Of a DNA stretch of 55,743 bases, positions 1 to 9,178 are shown one piece after another. Made by a program: the position numbers and the translations under genes. Position 1 is the stretch's first letter. Each line of letters starts with the position of its first letter. The stretch lies in contig CALLIK010000014.1 of assembly GCA_938009235.1 (NCBI GenBank), positions 1 to 55,743 of the forward strand. The letters run 5' to 3'. The notes below the pieces were generated by a model. That model ran no database searches. It was given only the letters and a program-made list of their open reading frames with translations, and was not told the origin of the DNA. The stretch comes from an uncultured Caulobacterales bacterium. Its GTDB lineage: Bacteria; Pseudomonadota; Alphaproteobacteria; Caulobacterales; Maricaulaceae.

Positions 1-132
1 ACGGATCTATCTGTCCATAGCCAAGCCAAGTTGAATGCGGTAGCAAGATCCCTTAACGAGCGTCCCAGAAAGACCCTCGAATATGAAACACCGGCCGAGC
101 GATTTGGCCAATGTGTTGCGATGACCGATTGA
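1..132 (+). pseudogene. IS30-family transposase, C-terminal end (cut by window edge)
   Basis: Frame 1 reads 43 codons to a TGA at 130-132. The peptide carries [20 protein letters not shown] followed by PAERF, the conserved tail of the DDE integrase core of IS30-family transposases. Only the last 43 residues are inside the window, so whether the gene is intact upstream cannot be told; it is typed here as partial. I could not identify the terminal inverted repeat in the roughly 85 bases that follow. The assignment rests on motif memory and is fairly firm because the [17 protein letters not shown] signature is characteristic. Confidence 0.75.
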
Positions 133-218
133 AACCGCACCCAGAATAAGCCGCTCGCGGTAAATCCAAAATTGTTCATAAAGTTGAAAATTGCACAAAT
201 GAATGCAAGGAATGAAGC

Positions 219-926
219 ATGCACACGTATGACTGGAATAAACTACTCGTTGATCGCGGACTGATGACGTTGTCTGAAAGGGTTGCTCTTTCCGAAAAAC
301 ATAGAACTTACTACCAAGCCAATTATGACTCCAACGGTGGCGTAATTGATAAATCTGAAATGGAACCCTATTTCGGGAAACCGCATTTACATTTTCATGA
401 GCGTAAGCATCAATATTTAGCCTTTCGTCATCCCTCTATCGTGGACCTTATTTACGCGATTTCAAACGGGACACCCGAAATTGTGCAATGGTCGACGAAC
501 CAAAGTGAGAAACATAGCTTGATAATTTCTCAACCGCATAATGGGACATTCTTTGCAAGAGCTTGGATGGCCCGGCCGTTGGGGAATTACGCCAGCTCCA
601 TATTGAAATTGCTCAGTAGCCATACCGAGGTCTTGAGCATTTTTAGTATGAGCAATGACGACCCTTGCTCATATCAACGTTGGAAAGAGGGTAAATGTGT
701 GCGGGCGATAGAGTGGATTCCTCACCCGATTGCTTTTGGCAAACTCGTAGATTTTGGGACCGAGGAGCCTAACGACCCAACTTATGATAACGATGACTTT
801 TCTTATACGGATGTGAATCGCGCTCTCGAAGAAACGGGTCATGCAGGGCACCACATTCCGCCCCTCAAGTCAAAAGACGAAGAAGTCTTGGCATGGAAGG
901 TCTACTTACCTGACATCCTTAAATAG
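219..926 (+). CDS. Hypothetical protein, unknown function
   Basis: A 235-residue protein that I do not recognise. The ATG has a plausible ribosome-binding site (AAGGA about 8 bases upstream). It has no signal peptide and no membrane segment, is rich in His, Trp and acidic residues, and ends with an acidic stretch (EEPNDPTYDNDDF around residues 187-199) that would suit a soluble cytoplasmic protein. It lies immediately beside an IS30 transposase end and a long gene-poor stretch, a setting typical of horizontally acquired or orphan genes. That it is a real gene is supported by its length and start context; no function can be assigned. Confidence 0.6.
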   Translation: MHTYDWNKLLVDRGLMTLSERVALSEKHRTYYQANYDSNGGVIDKSEMEPYFGKPHLHFHERKHQYLAFRHPSIVDLIYAISNGTPEIVQWSTNQSEKHSLIISQPHNGTFFARAWMARPLGNYASSILKLLSSHTEVLSIFSMSNDDPCSYQRWKEGKCVRAIEWIPHPIAFGKLVDFGTEEPNDPTYDNDDFSYTDVNRALEETGHAGHHIPPLKSKDEEVLAWKVYLPDILK

Positions 927-1832
927 AGGTCACTCGTTCCTTTTCAAAATTTAAATGTCCTAAAATCGCCTCAAGTAAGACACTCAGCTTATAAGTTGAA
1001 ACGGGGATTCGTAGACTTCAGAAATACGCTTCTTCGGCATTTAGGGTTCTCTCCTCCAGTAAAATAGTTCAAAACAATGCCCTACAAAACTCGATCCCCA
1101 CTTCGCCAAATAATTACCTGTTCAGTTTCAACTCCTTAAATTTATTTCAAGAGATGCGTCCGCACCTTGGAAAAGCTGTGCAATTTTAAAGCTGTCTTCT
1201 TCCACAGGGCGGTCATGTGCACATTGGCTTGATTGGGGAGAAGCGGCGCTTGTCATTGGGCGCGGCGGGGTAATGTCCGTCGTTCTGGGTGGCCTACTGA
1301 GAGCTGATTCATCCTCGACTGATGTGTTCGGCCGGTAGTGCATTTCTGTTTAAACTTAATATGAAACTATCGAAAAATGGTCAGCCTTAGACCAATTTTC
1401 GATTCTCAAAAAACAGAATTGCACGAGCAAAAAGGCGTCGTCGTCTGGGGCTTCTTGGCACTTAGCTGGGAGGGCTCGATAGCAACCGCATTCGCACTCG
1501 CAAACGCATAGAGCCTGACCACCCACACGAACATCCCATTTTATTCGAAGTCAACTAACTGTCCCGCTTCAAACACTAAGAGATACAACAACCCGCTCTA
1601 AACGACAGGGCTGTGAGGAGGCGAAAGCTTTTAAGAGTTAAACCATCACCATTGGTCGTTGCCCCTATGTTCCCTTGGCAAGGACGAATTGTGATTTCTT
1701 CTGGCTGTGATTTATTCTGCCATACGAGAGAAGACAGCGATAATTTTTCTCAGCTTCATAAAGGTAAAGCGCGACGGAAAATTATGGACCGTGAACTGAC
1801 GCAAGATTTAGTCCGTCAGTCGTAAAAGAAAT
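927..1832. other. Gene-poor interval, about 900 bases
   Basis: No convincing gene is visible. Three short frames exist: 71 codons on minus (1128-1343), 70 codons on plus from a GTG (1613-1825), and 44 codons on plus (1377-1511) containing VVVWGFLALSWEG. None has a good ribosome-binding site combined with a recognisable domain. The stretch lies between an IS30-flanked orphan gene and the autotransporter terminator and may be decayed accessory DNA. Confidence 0.5.
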
Positions 1833-1833
1833 T

Positions 1834-1864
1834 TGGGGACGGTGCATATGCTGCACCGCCCCCA
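1834..1864 (-). terminator. Rho-independent terminator of the autotransporter gene
   Basis: Read on the minus strand, GGGGGCGGTGCA, loop GCATA, TGCACCGTCCCC forms a strong hairpin with one mismatch, followed by AAATTTCTTTT. It starts about 28 bases after the stop codon of the autotransporter. Confidence 0.85.
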
Positions 1865-1891
1865 AACGATATTCAGTAATGGTGTTTTAGA

Positions 1892-4768
1892 CTACCAACG
1901 AACGTTAGTCTGAAGGCTAGCGCCGACAGAGTTCTCAGTATTTGCAAACTCACCATTTACGGCACCGCCGAATGAGAAGTTCTTACCGCTAAGTAGATTA
2001 ACACCAGCTAGACCTTGAACAGCGAATTGATCTGTATTCGCGACAGCGAGTGAACCCGTCTGTCCTGCAAAAGCAAATCCAATATCGTCACGGTTGCCGT
2101 AAAAGTCATTCCGTACAAGCGCAGTGACAAATAGGTCAGCCCGCGCTTTTTCCGAAAGAATTTGACGAGAGCCCAATGTCATACCGACACGTCCGTCAAG
2201 AACATTTGTGTTGGCTTCGCCAATGCTCAGATCAAGACCACCTGTTTCAGTATAAGCGCCCGTAGACAGGTTATTATAGTGAACACCCGCTTCTGGCTTG
2301 AGGTAATACCCTTGTCCAAGATAGACGTTATAGCTCGCAACACCTTGGAAGTTCAAAGCGTTCACATCAACTTCACTTTTGATGACATCAAAAGACTGAC
2401 GGCGAGTATGTGCCTCAGCATGTGAGTAAGACGCCTTTGTCGTGAACTGTGCGTTCCCAACACGATGTCCTGCATACGCACTAAATTGTACGGACTCTAG
2501 ATCCGTAGAAGAGGCTGTCTCGCCCTGATCTTCTAGTTCTGAGTCTGTGTAACTACCAGAGAAACCAACAATCGTTGAATCAGCCACTGCATGATCATAA
2601 CCATAGGTCATTGTTACGCTATCTTGACCGGCTCCAGTGTTCAAAAATGTTGGAGCTGATAAAGCTAGGCTGCCTTGTGTCGCATTAGGACGGCTGGCTT
2701 GTAACCAAGCTCCGCTTTCAGCCAATGTTAGGCAGCTCTCTTCGTCATCTGAACCAAACGAATTACAATTCAGATTGCTAAGACGATGATCAATGATCGA
2801 GTTATTGCTCTGAATTGAGCTAAACACGTTTTGAACAAGTGCTCCGCTGAAATCAGGTGCGAGGCTGTTGACCGCAGTTCCAACATCACTAGCCGTTCCA
2901 AGGCCACCAAGATTAGAGAAAGTGGACGTATTGTCTAAAGTACCGTCAACAAAAGCGGTAAGAACGTTCGTGCCAAACACTTGTGCGCCTTCCGATTTAA
3001 ACTGAATGTCCTCTAAGTATCCTGAAACTTTCGCAATCGATGTTCCGCTACCCGCTGCAATGGCTTCAACAACCAAATCTGCAGAGTCGACGAATTCAAA
3101 ATCTAGCAAGAAGCTTGAATCTGTGATCTCTGAAGAATCAAGTGCTGCATTGTTAATTAACGCCCCACCCACATCGATAAGCGTAAATTGCGCATTCAGA
3201 GCCGCAACGCCTGTCGTATCAGAAATTGCAACTGTACTCGTGCGCGTTAATTGAACATTGCCTGTCACAGTTTGTGTATCCGCAAGATCAAAACTGACCG
3301 TACCTCGGCTCAATAAAGTGCCTTCAATCGTCCGGTCACCTACAAATGTAAGATTACCAGTTGGTGCAACAGTCACAGCAAAGTTCTGTAGAACATCATG
3401 TGTGAGGCTGGAGTCACCATTTCTGAAATTCAGAAGATCAAGATTTGCAGCTGAACCGCGAATATCGCCATCAAATGAACCGCCACCGAAATTAACAATC
3501 CGAATAACGCCTTCTGCCGCAGTTGAGTCAATAGAGTAATTATCGCCGCTAATCGTTCCGCGGTTTACAATCGAGTTACTCTCGCCGCTGTGATCTACAC
3601 CACTTGAGGAGCCTGCGCCGACTTCAATACCTACAGACAGACCAGAGATAGTTGCCGCTGCGCCATTCGTGATACGGATGCCGTCGCCTTCTAGATCAAT
3701 TCCTCGACTACTCGTTCCAGTACCACTGATAGTCCCTAGATTTGTAATTCTACCCGAATGTTCAGCGGTTGCACCATCCACTTCGATGTCACCAATTCGC
3801 ATGCCATTTCGTGTGCCAGTCACTAAGCCGTCCACGCGGTTGACAATCACACCATTAAATAGGGCATCATCCTCGATCGTGATCGCAGCTGTTCCGCTAT
3901 TATCAAAAACAGATCTAATGATACCTGAGTTTATAACTCGAAGGTTTACCACACAATTGAGGGCTGCGCCTTCAATACACGCGCGGTCAAGACCACCTGT
4001 GGTGCCGGGAGAACCCGCAATGTTAATCGCATCATTATCGTCAGATACAGAACCAGTGGACTGAATTAGACCGCCTGATTGGTTAATGATCGTCACAGTC
4101 GGGAAGTCGGCTAAGTCGTCTTGCACGCCAACATGTTCCGGATCATCAAAACCATCAGCTAGCAAAACTTCAATCCCGATAGCTGGTCCATTGTCTTGAG
4201 CCGTGATGCGGCCAGTTGCTCTATTGTTGATAAGGATAGTGTCGCTATCCGTATCACGGTCAATATATATAACACCTTCTTCAGCTTCGCCCGTTCCGAT
4301 AATATCACCATCGTTAACGATTGTGGTTCCATCACCCTCAATGAAAATTACGCCATTCTCGCCCCAAAGCGCCGCGCCATCCGCGATATTAATCGTTGTA
4401 TTGTTCTCTGAATTATCAATGAAAATAACTGTGTCTTCATCACTCGTGTCGGAATTTCTCAGAATAGTCCCTGAAGCAATATTGATAGTGACGTCATCTT
4501 GGTCGCCATCTTCTAGATCAATATGATCACCGCTAGTAACGACACACGCGCCGCCAATATCAATATTAACAGTTGCTCCCGCATCAGCAGTGCCAGGGTT
4601 ATCCATCAAGTCGGCACAGTCAGTCACATCAATGACGACTTGTGCATGCGCTGTTGGCGCGACAGCCATCAACATAAATGCAGATAACACAGACGCAGCT
4701 GAACTTGTGAAGAGAGTTTTAGACAGCGGTATCGATCGCGTCTTATTATTAGTATTTAGAAATGACAT
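1892..4768 (-). CDS. Autotransporter (type Va secretion) with beta-barrel domain
   Basis: A 958-residue secreted surface protein. The start chosen is the ATG at 4768, because GGAGG lies 8 bases upstream; an earlier in-frame codon at 4804 lacks this. Residues 1-42 are a long signal peptide ending AVAPTAHA. The passenger (about 43-650) is Asp/Gly/Asn-rich with many degenerate repeats of the N-x-G-x-I-x-G type (IVNDGDIIGTG, RITNLGTISGTG, SIVNRGTISGD), as expected of a beta-helix. The last 270 residues form an autotransporter barrel (GAWLQASR, then alternating amphipathic strands). The protein ends in Trp rather than the more usual Phe, which is still acceptable as the aromatic C-terminal signal. 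It is a single-gene unit with its own terminator; passenger function is unknown (adhesin-like is only a guess). Confidence 0.88.
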   Translation of the reverse strand: MSFLNTNNKTRSIPLSKTLFTSSAASVLSAFMLMAVAPTAHAQVVIDVTDCADLMDNPGTADAGATVNIDIGGACVVTSGDHIDLEDGDQDDVTINIASGTILRNSDTSDEDTVIFIDNSENNTTINIADGAALWGENGVIFIEGDGTTIVNDGDIIGTGEAEEGVIYIDRDTDSDTILINNRATGRITAQDNGPAIGIEVLLADGFDDPEHVGVQDDLADFPTVTIINQSGGLIQSTGSVSDDNDAINIAGSPGTTGGLDRACIEGAALNCVVNLRVINSGIIRSVFDNSGTAAITIEDDALFNGVIVNRVDGLVTGTRNGMRIGDIEVDGATAEHSGRITNLGTISGTGTSSRGIDLEGDGIRITNGAAATISGLSVGIEVGAGSSSGVDHSGESNSIVNRGTISGDNYSIDSTAAEGVIRIVNFGGGSFDGDIRGSAANLDLLNFRNGDSSLTHDVLQNFAVTVAPTGNLTFVGDRTIEGTLLSRGTVSFDLADTQTVTGNVQLTRTSTVAISDTTGVAALNAQFTLIDVGGALINNAALDSSEITDSSFLLDFEFVDSADLVVEAIAAGSGTSIAKVSGYLEDIQFKSEGAQVFGTNVLTAFVDGTLDNTSTFSNLGGLGTASDVGTAVNSLAPDFSGALVQNVFSSIQSNNSIIDHRLSNLNCNSFGSDDEESCLTLAESGAWLQASRPNATQGSLALSAPTFLNTGAGQDSVTMTYGYDHAVADSTIVGFSGSYTDSELEDQGETASSTDLESVQFSAYAGHRVGNAQFTTKASYSHAEAHTRRQSFDVIKSEVDVNALNFQGVASYNVYLGQGYYLKPEAGVHYNNLSTGAYTETGGLDLSIGEANTNVLDGRVGMTLGSRQILSEKARADLFVTALVRNDFYGNRDDIGFAFAGQTGSLAVANTDQFAVQGLAGVNLLSGKNFSFGGAVNGEFANTENSVGASLQTNVRW

Positions 4769-5234
4769 AGTGGTCCTCCAGTGTAAATTCTGACTTAACT
4801 CCACAAATTTACACAGTAACCATTGTATGCTTCAGACAGTATTTTTAACATGTTTAGAACAACATGCGACGTCTTCTAAAGTTCACAACCCATTGTCAAC
4901 AAATGCAATATATGCAGAGTTCTTATCCCGCGATGAGTTTGTCCCATCTTATTATGCTCTCTGCAAATCATATGCCATATTCCATGTCAAGGCTATTGAT
5001 TAACCAATTTTAACCAATTGGTCCAACCGATTGGTGACTGCTTGTTCATCGGATGGTCTAGCGCCAATGGTTTACCAAAGTAATTGATGCTAGTGTAAAA
5101 CACTTTTCCTCAGGCAATATAAGACCTGCAAAGTGCGACCGCCTTTGGCCCTCCTCACACCTAATACTCTAGGCAAAACATTAGGGGAATTAGATGTTTG
5201 AATCTGTTTCAATCTTTAACTTAATAAATACAAA
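4769..5234. other. Upstream region of the autotransporter, AT-rich
   Basis: An intergenic stretch of about 470 bases with no supported gene. It holds the promoter of the autotransporter, whose -35/-10 I cannot place with confidence, and a cluster of ACCAATTGGT-like repeats listed separately. Confidence 0.5.
5001..5035. promoter_or_regulatory. Cluster of TAACCAATT / ACCAATTGGT repeats, operator candidate
   Basis: TAACCAATT occurs twice, 10 bases apart (5001, 5011). The second copy runs into the perfect palindrome ACCAATTGGT (5013-5022), and AACCGATTGGT follows at 5025-5035, giving a further inverted pair ACCAAT/ATTGGT. Ten-base spacing places the copies on one face of the helix. The cluster is about 235 bases upstream of the autotransporter start. 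The binding factor is unknown. Confidence 0.4.
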
Positions 5235-5263
5235 AAAGGCGCACCAATAAGGCGCGCCTTTTC
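5234..5263 (-). terminator. Terminator after the YidB-like gene
   Basis: AAAAGGCGC and GCGCCTTTT form a 9-bp stem with an 11-base loop. On the minus strand it follows the stop of the DUF937 gene by about 20 bases and its 3' arm ends in T-rich sequence. The A/T-flanked stem could act in both directions. Confidence 0.8.
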
Positions 5264-5282
5264 ATTTGTTTCTAGGGTTCGT

Positions 5283-5684
5283 TTAGAGGAATTTTTTAGC
5301 CATGCTTGCGAGGCCACCAATGCCGCCAACTGCGTCCAAAAGTGATCCACCTGAGCTAGACTTATCAACCATCTGTGGGATTGCGTCTTTTAGGCCGTCA
5401 AGCAATGAACCTTCGTCAGTGCCAAGCTGAGCTGCGGCAGCAGCAATTTTATCTTCGCCCAAAGCGCCTTTTAGTTGCTCAGCTGAAATCTCTTGGTTTT
5501 CACCATCACCAAGCCAAGATTCAGCAACATCACCAAGGCCTTTTTCTTTCATACCGCTAACAAGGCCGCCGATATCCATTTTATCGCCGCCACCGAGCAA
5601 TCCGTCCAATACGCCACCTATAGCAGCACTGTCGCCGCCTAGTTTTTTAGCAAGCATGCCTTTAGCTAGATTCATCAAATCCAT
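5283..5684 (-). CDS. YidB-like DUF937 family protein
   Basis: A 133-residue Gly/Asp/Ala-rich protein without signal peptide or membrane span. It shows the DUF937/YidB pattern: an N-terminal helix (LAKGMLAKKLG), Gly-rich loops (LDGLLGGGDK), the segment GLGDVAESWLGDGENQEIS with a Trp-Leu-Gly core, and an amphipathic C-terminus. The family is widespread and poorly understood; function is unknown. It stands alone between the autotransporter and a divergent outer-membrane protein gene and has its own terminator. Confidence 0.82.
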   Translation of the reverse strand: MDLMNLAKGMLAKKLGGDSAAIGGVLDGLLGGGDKMDIGGLVSGMKEKGLGDVAESWLGDGENQEISAEQLKGALGEDKIAAAAAQLGTDEGSLLDGLKDAIPQMVDKSSSGGSLLDAVGGIGGLASMAKKFL

Positions 5685-5954
5685 AGTCTTATCTTTCGTT
5701 CTGGGTTGAGGTTAATGATCGCCCTTCGATCATATCAACCCGTACCCCTGCATACCCAACTCTTGCTGAACGTAACCTAACCGATAACAATTCTAAAGCG
5801 ACAATTGGCAATATAATTAATTTCATCCTGCATCTTAAACAGGATAAATATTTGGTTTCCTTAGTCAATCACAGTCCCTCGCCTAACATTCATCATCCAT
5901 TCAGCCCCAAGACCACATTCAACAAATATCGGGGGCCAAACTGGAGAATATTTC

Positions 5955-6599
5955 ATGAAGTCCTATTTCGCAATTTTCGGCAGCCTTAGCCTTTTAATGA
6001 TCTCGGTGCCTGCATTCGCGCAAAGTAGCAGTTCCGATGAAGACTATGTTTATGTCAATATCGGCGCGAATTTACTGTCATCAGATGTCGACCTTAACGA
6101 TATTGATGCGGCAGGAACCCCTGTTAGTCTTGGGGAACAAACAATTGATAGCACCATGATATTTGGTCGTGTAGGCTACCGCTTTTTACCTTACCTAGCT
6201 GTAGAAGCTGAAGCGGGTTTTGGCTTGGGTAGTGATAGTTTCAGCCAAACATTTCCTGTTGATACTGATTTCGGTACATTCGACGTAGACGCAGACATTG
6301 ATGCAGAAGTCACAAATTATTTTGGTGGATTTGTACGAGGCATCTTTCCCCTCGCTGAAAATATAGACATCTTCGCACGCGGTGGATATGGAGCAGCGAA
6401 AGCGAAAGCTAGCGCGGTCGCCTCAACAGCGGCTTTACCCGGATTTACCGCGAGCGGTAGCCAGTCAGAAACTGCAGGTAGCTTCGCCTATGGGGTTGGC
6501 GCAGAATACCGTTTCGAGGGCGGTCATGGCATTCGTCTGGATTACGCACAAATCACCGACACAAAGCTGATTAGTGTCGCCTATAGTTTTGGGTTTTAA
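5955..6599 (+). CDS. Outer-membrane beta-barrel protein (porin/OmpA-like fold)
   Basis: 214 residues. The ATG is preceded by GGAG at 8 bases. Residues 1-22 are a signal peptide ending in SVPAFA. The mature protein alternates hydrophobic and polar residues in short strands with acidic loops, has YVNIGANLLSSDV near its start and ends with VAYSFGF, an aromatic C-terminal signature for insertion by the BAM complex. This matches the small eight-stranded outer_membrane beta-barrel families. Specific substrate or role cannot be deduced. It is transcribed alone, with a hairpin following. Confidence 0.85.
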   Translation: MKSYFAIFGSLSLLMISVPAFAQSSSSDEDYVYVNIGANLLSSDVDLNDIDAAGTPVSLGEQTIDSTMIFGRVGYRFLPYLAVEAEAGFGLGSDSFSQTFPVDTDFGTFDVDADIDAEVTNYFGGFVRGIFPLAENIDIFARGGYGAAKAKASAVASTAALPGFTASGSQSETAGSFAYGVGAEYRFEGGHGIRLDYAQITDTKLISVAYSFGF

Positions 6600-6618
6600 T
6601 TCCTTTTAGCTCAACACT

Positions 6619-6655
6619 GCGGTTTCCAGACAAACTTATCCAATCTGGAAGCCGC
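6619..6655 (+). terminator. Hairpin after the outer-membrane protein gene
   Basis: GCGGTTTCCAGA pairs with TCTGGAAGCCGC (12 bp, one G-T pair) around a 13-base loop, 20 bases after the stop codon. No run of T follows, so it may be a weak terminator or an mRNA-stabilising hairpin. Confidence 0.5.
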
Positions 6656-6742
6656 CTAATACCTCAAATTACAAATCATCTTAAAACTAGTGACGCGCAA
6701 CCCCATAGCCATGCAACGACGTTGCCTCTATGTTCTCTCTCG

Positions 6743-9169
6743 ATGTCCCAACCTGATTCCTTCAAACCTGCGCCGACCCCAGGCTCTCAAAGAGAGTATG
6801 AAAAGAGTCGCGCTGTGCGAAAATCAAAGGACTTCACACCTGCTCCCCCTGCGCCGAATACGCGGTCCATTTCTCAAATGGCGATGCCAACGCGACCTGG
6901 CACTGCGCAGCCAGGTGACTACCTAGAAGGCCTCAACCCCGAACAAAAAGACGCCGTCGTCTCAACCGAAGGCCCCCTCCTTGTTCTGGCTGGCGCGGGC
7001 ACAGGTAAAACGCGCGTGTTAACGTGCCGCCTCGCCCACATCCTGAACAATGGTATGGCCTATCCCTCACAGATCCTGTCTGTGACCTTTACAAACAAAG
7101 CCGCGCGCGAAATGCGCCACCGCGTCTCTGGGTTATTGGGCCAAACAACCGAGGGCCTCCCGTGGCTCGGAACGTTCCATTCTATTGCGGCGAAAATCCT
7201 GCGCATCAATGCCGAGTTAGTAGGGCTCAAGTCTAACTTTACGATCATCGACACAGACGACCAAATTCGCTTGCTCAAGCAAATCATCAAAGCCGAAAAT
7301 ATCGACGACAAAAAATGGACGGCGCGCTATATGGCGTCGCTCATTGATGGTTGGAAAAACAAGGGCCTTACACCCAGTAAAGTCGACCCTGGCGAGAAAT
7401 ACCAATTCGCCGAAGGTAAAGGCTTGATTATCTACAAGACCTATCAGGACCGTCTGAAAATTCTAAACGCCGCAGACTTTGGTGACCTGCTTCTCCACAA
7501 TCTGACGATCTTCCAAAAACATCCTGACGTACTAGCCCGCTATCATACGAAGTTCCGCTACATCCTCGTAGATGAGTATCAGGACACAAATGTCTGCCAA
7601 TATCTCTGGCTACGACTTCTCGCACAAGGCTCCAATAATGTGTGTGTTGTCGGTGATGATGATCAGTCTATCTATGGCTGGCGCGGCGCAGAGGTCGACA
7701 ATATCCTACAGTTTGAGGCACATTTTCCTGGCGCAAAAGTCATCAAGCTAGAGCGTAATTACCGCTCGACAGAACATATCCTCGCAGCCGCATCTGGCTT
7801 GATCTCGTCGAACCAAGACCGTCTAGGAAAGACACTTTGGACCGAGGATGACGGAGGCAACAAAGTCACGGTCACGGGCGTCTGGGATGCCCCTGCCGAA
7901 GCGCGTATTATCAGCACTGAAATTGAGAACTGGAAATCGAAAGGGCGTAAGTATTCCGATATTTCGATCCTCGTTCGCGCCTCACGTCAAATGAGGAGTT
8001 TCGAAGAACGTTTCATCCAAATTGGGCTGCCATATAAAGTCATTGGCGGACCGCGTTTTTTCGAACGTCAAGAAATTCGCGATGCCCACGCCTATATGCG
8101 ACTGCTCGTGAATGAGACTGACGACCTCGCCTTTGAGCGCGTCGTCAACACACCCAAACGCGGCATTGGCGCAACCTCTGTTCAAAAGCTACAACGCGCG
8201 GCCCGCATGATGGAGCGGTCTCTAGAATATGCCACGCGAGAATTGACGAAGACAGACGAAATTCGCGGTAAGGCCCGCAGTTCACTTCGCGCCTTTTGCC
8301 TCGACCTTGATCGTTGGCGTGCGTTGCTGGGGACAATGAAACATACGGACCTAGCGGAACAGATCCTTGACGAGTCTGGCTACACACAAATGTGGCGTGA
8401 TAATAAGGATGCGAAGTCTGCTGGGCGTTTGGAAAACTTGAAAGAGTTGATCGGCGCCATGAACGAATTTGAGACCCTGCCCGCATATCTGGAACATGTT
8501 AGTTTGGTGATGGACGTAGAAAAAAACACAGCAGAGGAAGAGGATCAAGTCTCACTCATGACCTTGCATTCCGCCAAGGGGTTAGAGTTCCCCCTCGTCT
8601 TCTTGCCCGGTTGGGAAGAAGGTATGTTTCCGTCGCAAAAATCACTAGACGAAAGCGGAATGGCAGGATTGGAAGAAGAACGACGCCTCGCCTATGTCGG
8701 CATCACGCGCGCGCGCGAACAAGCCAAGATTTACTTCGCTGCGAACCGACAGGTTTATGGCAGCTGGCAATCCTCTCTACCGTCGCGCTTTATCGACGAG
8801 CTACCGCCTGCTCATGTCGAAGCAGCAAGTGAGTCAGGTTTGAGCAACAACAGCGCCGTAGCGGAACGCGTTGCGAGTAATTTTTCTCGTCGCTTTGAAG
8901 ACAAAAAATCAGGCCCTGTCTCTCCAGGGTGGCAACGGTTTCAAAAGAACAAGTCCAGCAGTTACAGCCGCGCACCAAAGGAAATTGAAGGTCGCGCTGT
9001 GCGCCGCCCTGCTAAACCAAAAGTCTCAAGTTACCGAATTGGTGACCGCGTGTTTCACCAAAAATTTGGCTATGGCAACGTCACAGATACCGACGGAACC
9101 AAACTCACCGTAGCCTTCGAAAAGGCCGGAGAGAAAAAGGTCTTGGACGGCTTCGTTGAACAAGCCTAG
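6743..9169 (+). CDS. uvrD: ATP-dependent DNA helicase UvrD/PcrA
   Basis: A superfamily 1A 3'-5' helicase of 808 residues that unwinds DNA in nucleotide-excision and mismatch repair and strips RecA. All motifs are visible: Walker A GAGTGKT near residue 85, motif II DEYQDTN, motif III GDDDQSIYGWRGA, motif IV LERNYRST, motif V TLHSAKGLEF and motif VI LAYVGITRAR. The C-terminus has the Tudor-like RNA-polymerase-binding element GDRVFHQKFGYG. An N-terminal tail of about 60 Pro/Ser-rich residues precedes the helicase core, so the start is uncertain: the ATG at 6743 is used, a TTG at 6722 is in frame, and a later Met just before the core is possible. No clear ribosome-binding site decides. The next gene follows after 9 bases. 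Confidence 0.95.
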   Translation: MSQPDSFKPAPTPGSQREYEKSRAVRKSKDFTPAPPAPNTRSISQMAMPTRPGTAQPGDYLEGLNPEQKDAVVSTEGPLLVLAGAGTGKTRVLTCRLAHILNNGMAYPSQILSVTFTNKAAREMRHRVSGLLGQTTEGLPWLGTFHSIAAKILRINAELVGLKSNFTIIDTDDQIRLLKQIIKAENIDDKKWTARYMASLIDGWKNKGLTPSKVDPGEKYQFAEGKGLIIYKTYQDRLKILNAADFGDLLLHNLTIFQKHPDVLARYHTKFRYILVDEYQDTNVCQYLWLRLLAQGSNNVCVVGDDDQSIYGWRGAEVDNILQFEAHFPGAKVIKLERNYRSTEHILAAASGLISSNQDRLGKTLWTEDDGGNKVTVTGVWDAPAEARIISTEIENWKSKGRKYSDISILVRASRQMRSFEERFIQIGLPYKVIGGPRFFERQEIRDAHAYMRLLVNETDDLAFERVVNTPKRGIGATSVQKLQRAARMMERSLEYATRELTKTDEIRGKARSSLRAFCLDLDRWRALLGTMKHTDLAEQILDESGYTQMWRDNKDAKSAGRLENLKELIGAMNEFETLPAYLEHVSLVMDVEKNTAEEEDQVSLMTLHSAKGLEFPLVFLPGWEEGMFPSQKSLDESGMAGLEEERRLAYVGITRAREQAKIYFAANRQVYGSWQSSLPSRFIDELPPAHVEAASESGLSNNSAVAERVASNFSRRFEDKKSGPVSPGWQRFQKNKSSSYSRAPKEIEGRAVRRPAKPKVSSYRIGDRVFHQKFGYGNVTDTDGTKLTVAFEKAGEKKVLDGFVEQA

Positions 9170-9178
9170 AGGACACAC

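Noticed and set aside
1128..1343. 71-codon minus frame
   Set aside because: Low-complexity Pro/Ser/Arg content, no ribosome-binding site and no family.
1613..1825. 70-codon plus frame starting GTG
   Set aside because: No recognisable domain, runs up to the autotransporter terminator, and composition is not gene-like.
3669..4064. 131-codon and similar plus frames inside the autotransporter
   Set aside because: Shadows of the repeat-rich passenger gene on the other strand.
5001..5014. CtrA box upstream of the autotransporter
   Set aside because: The two TTAA are separated by 6, not 7, bases.
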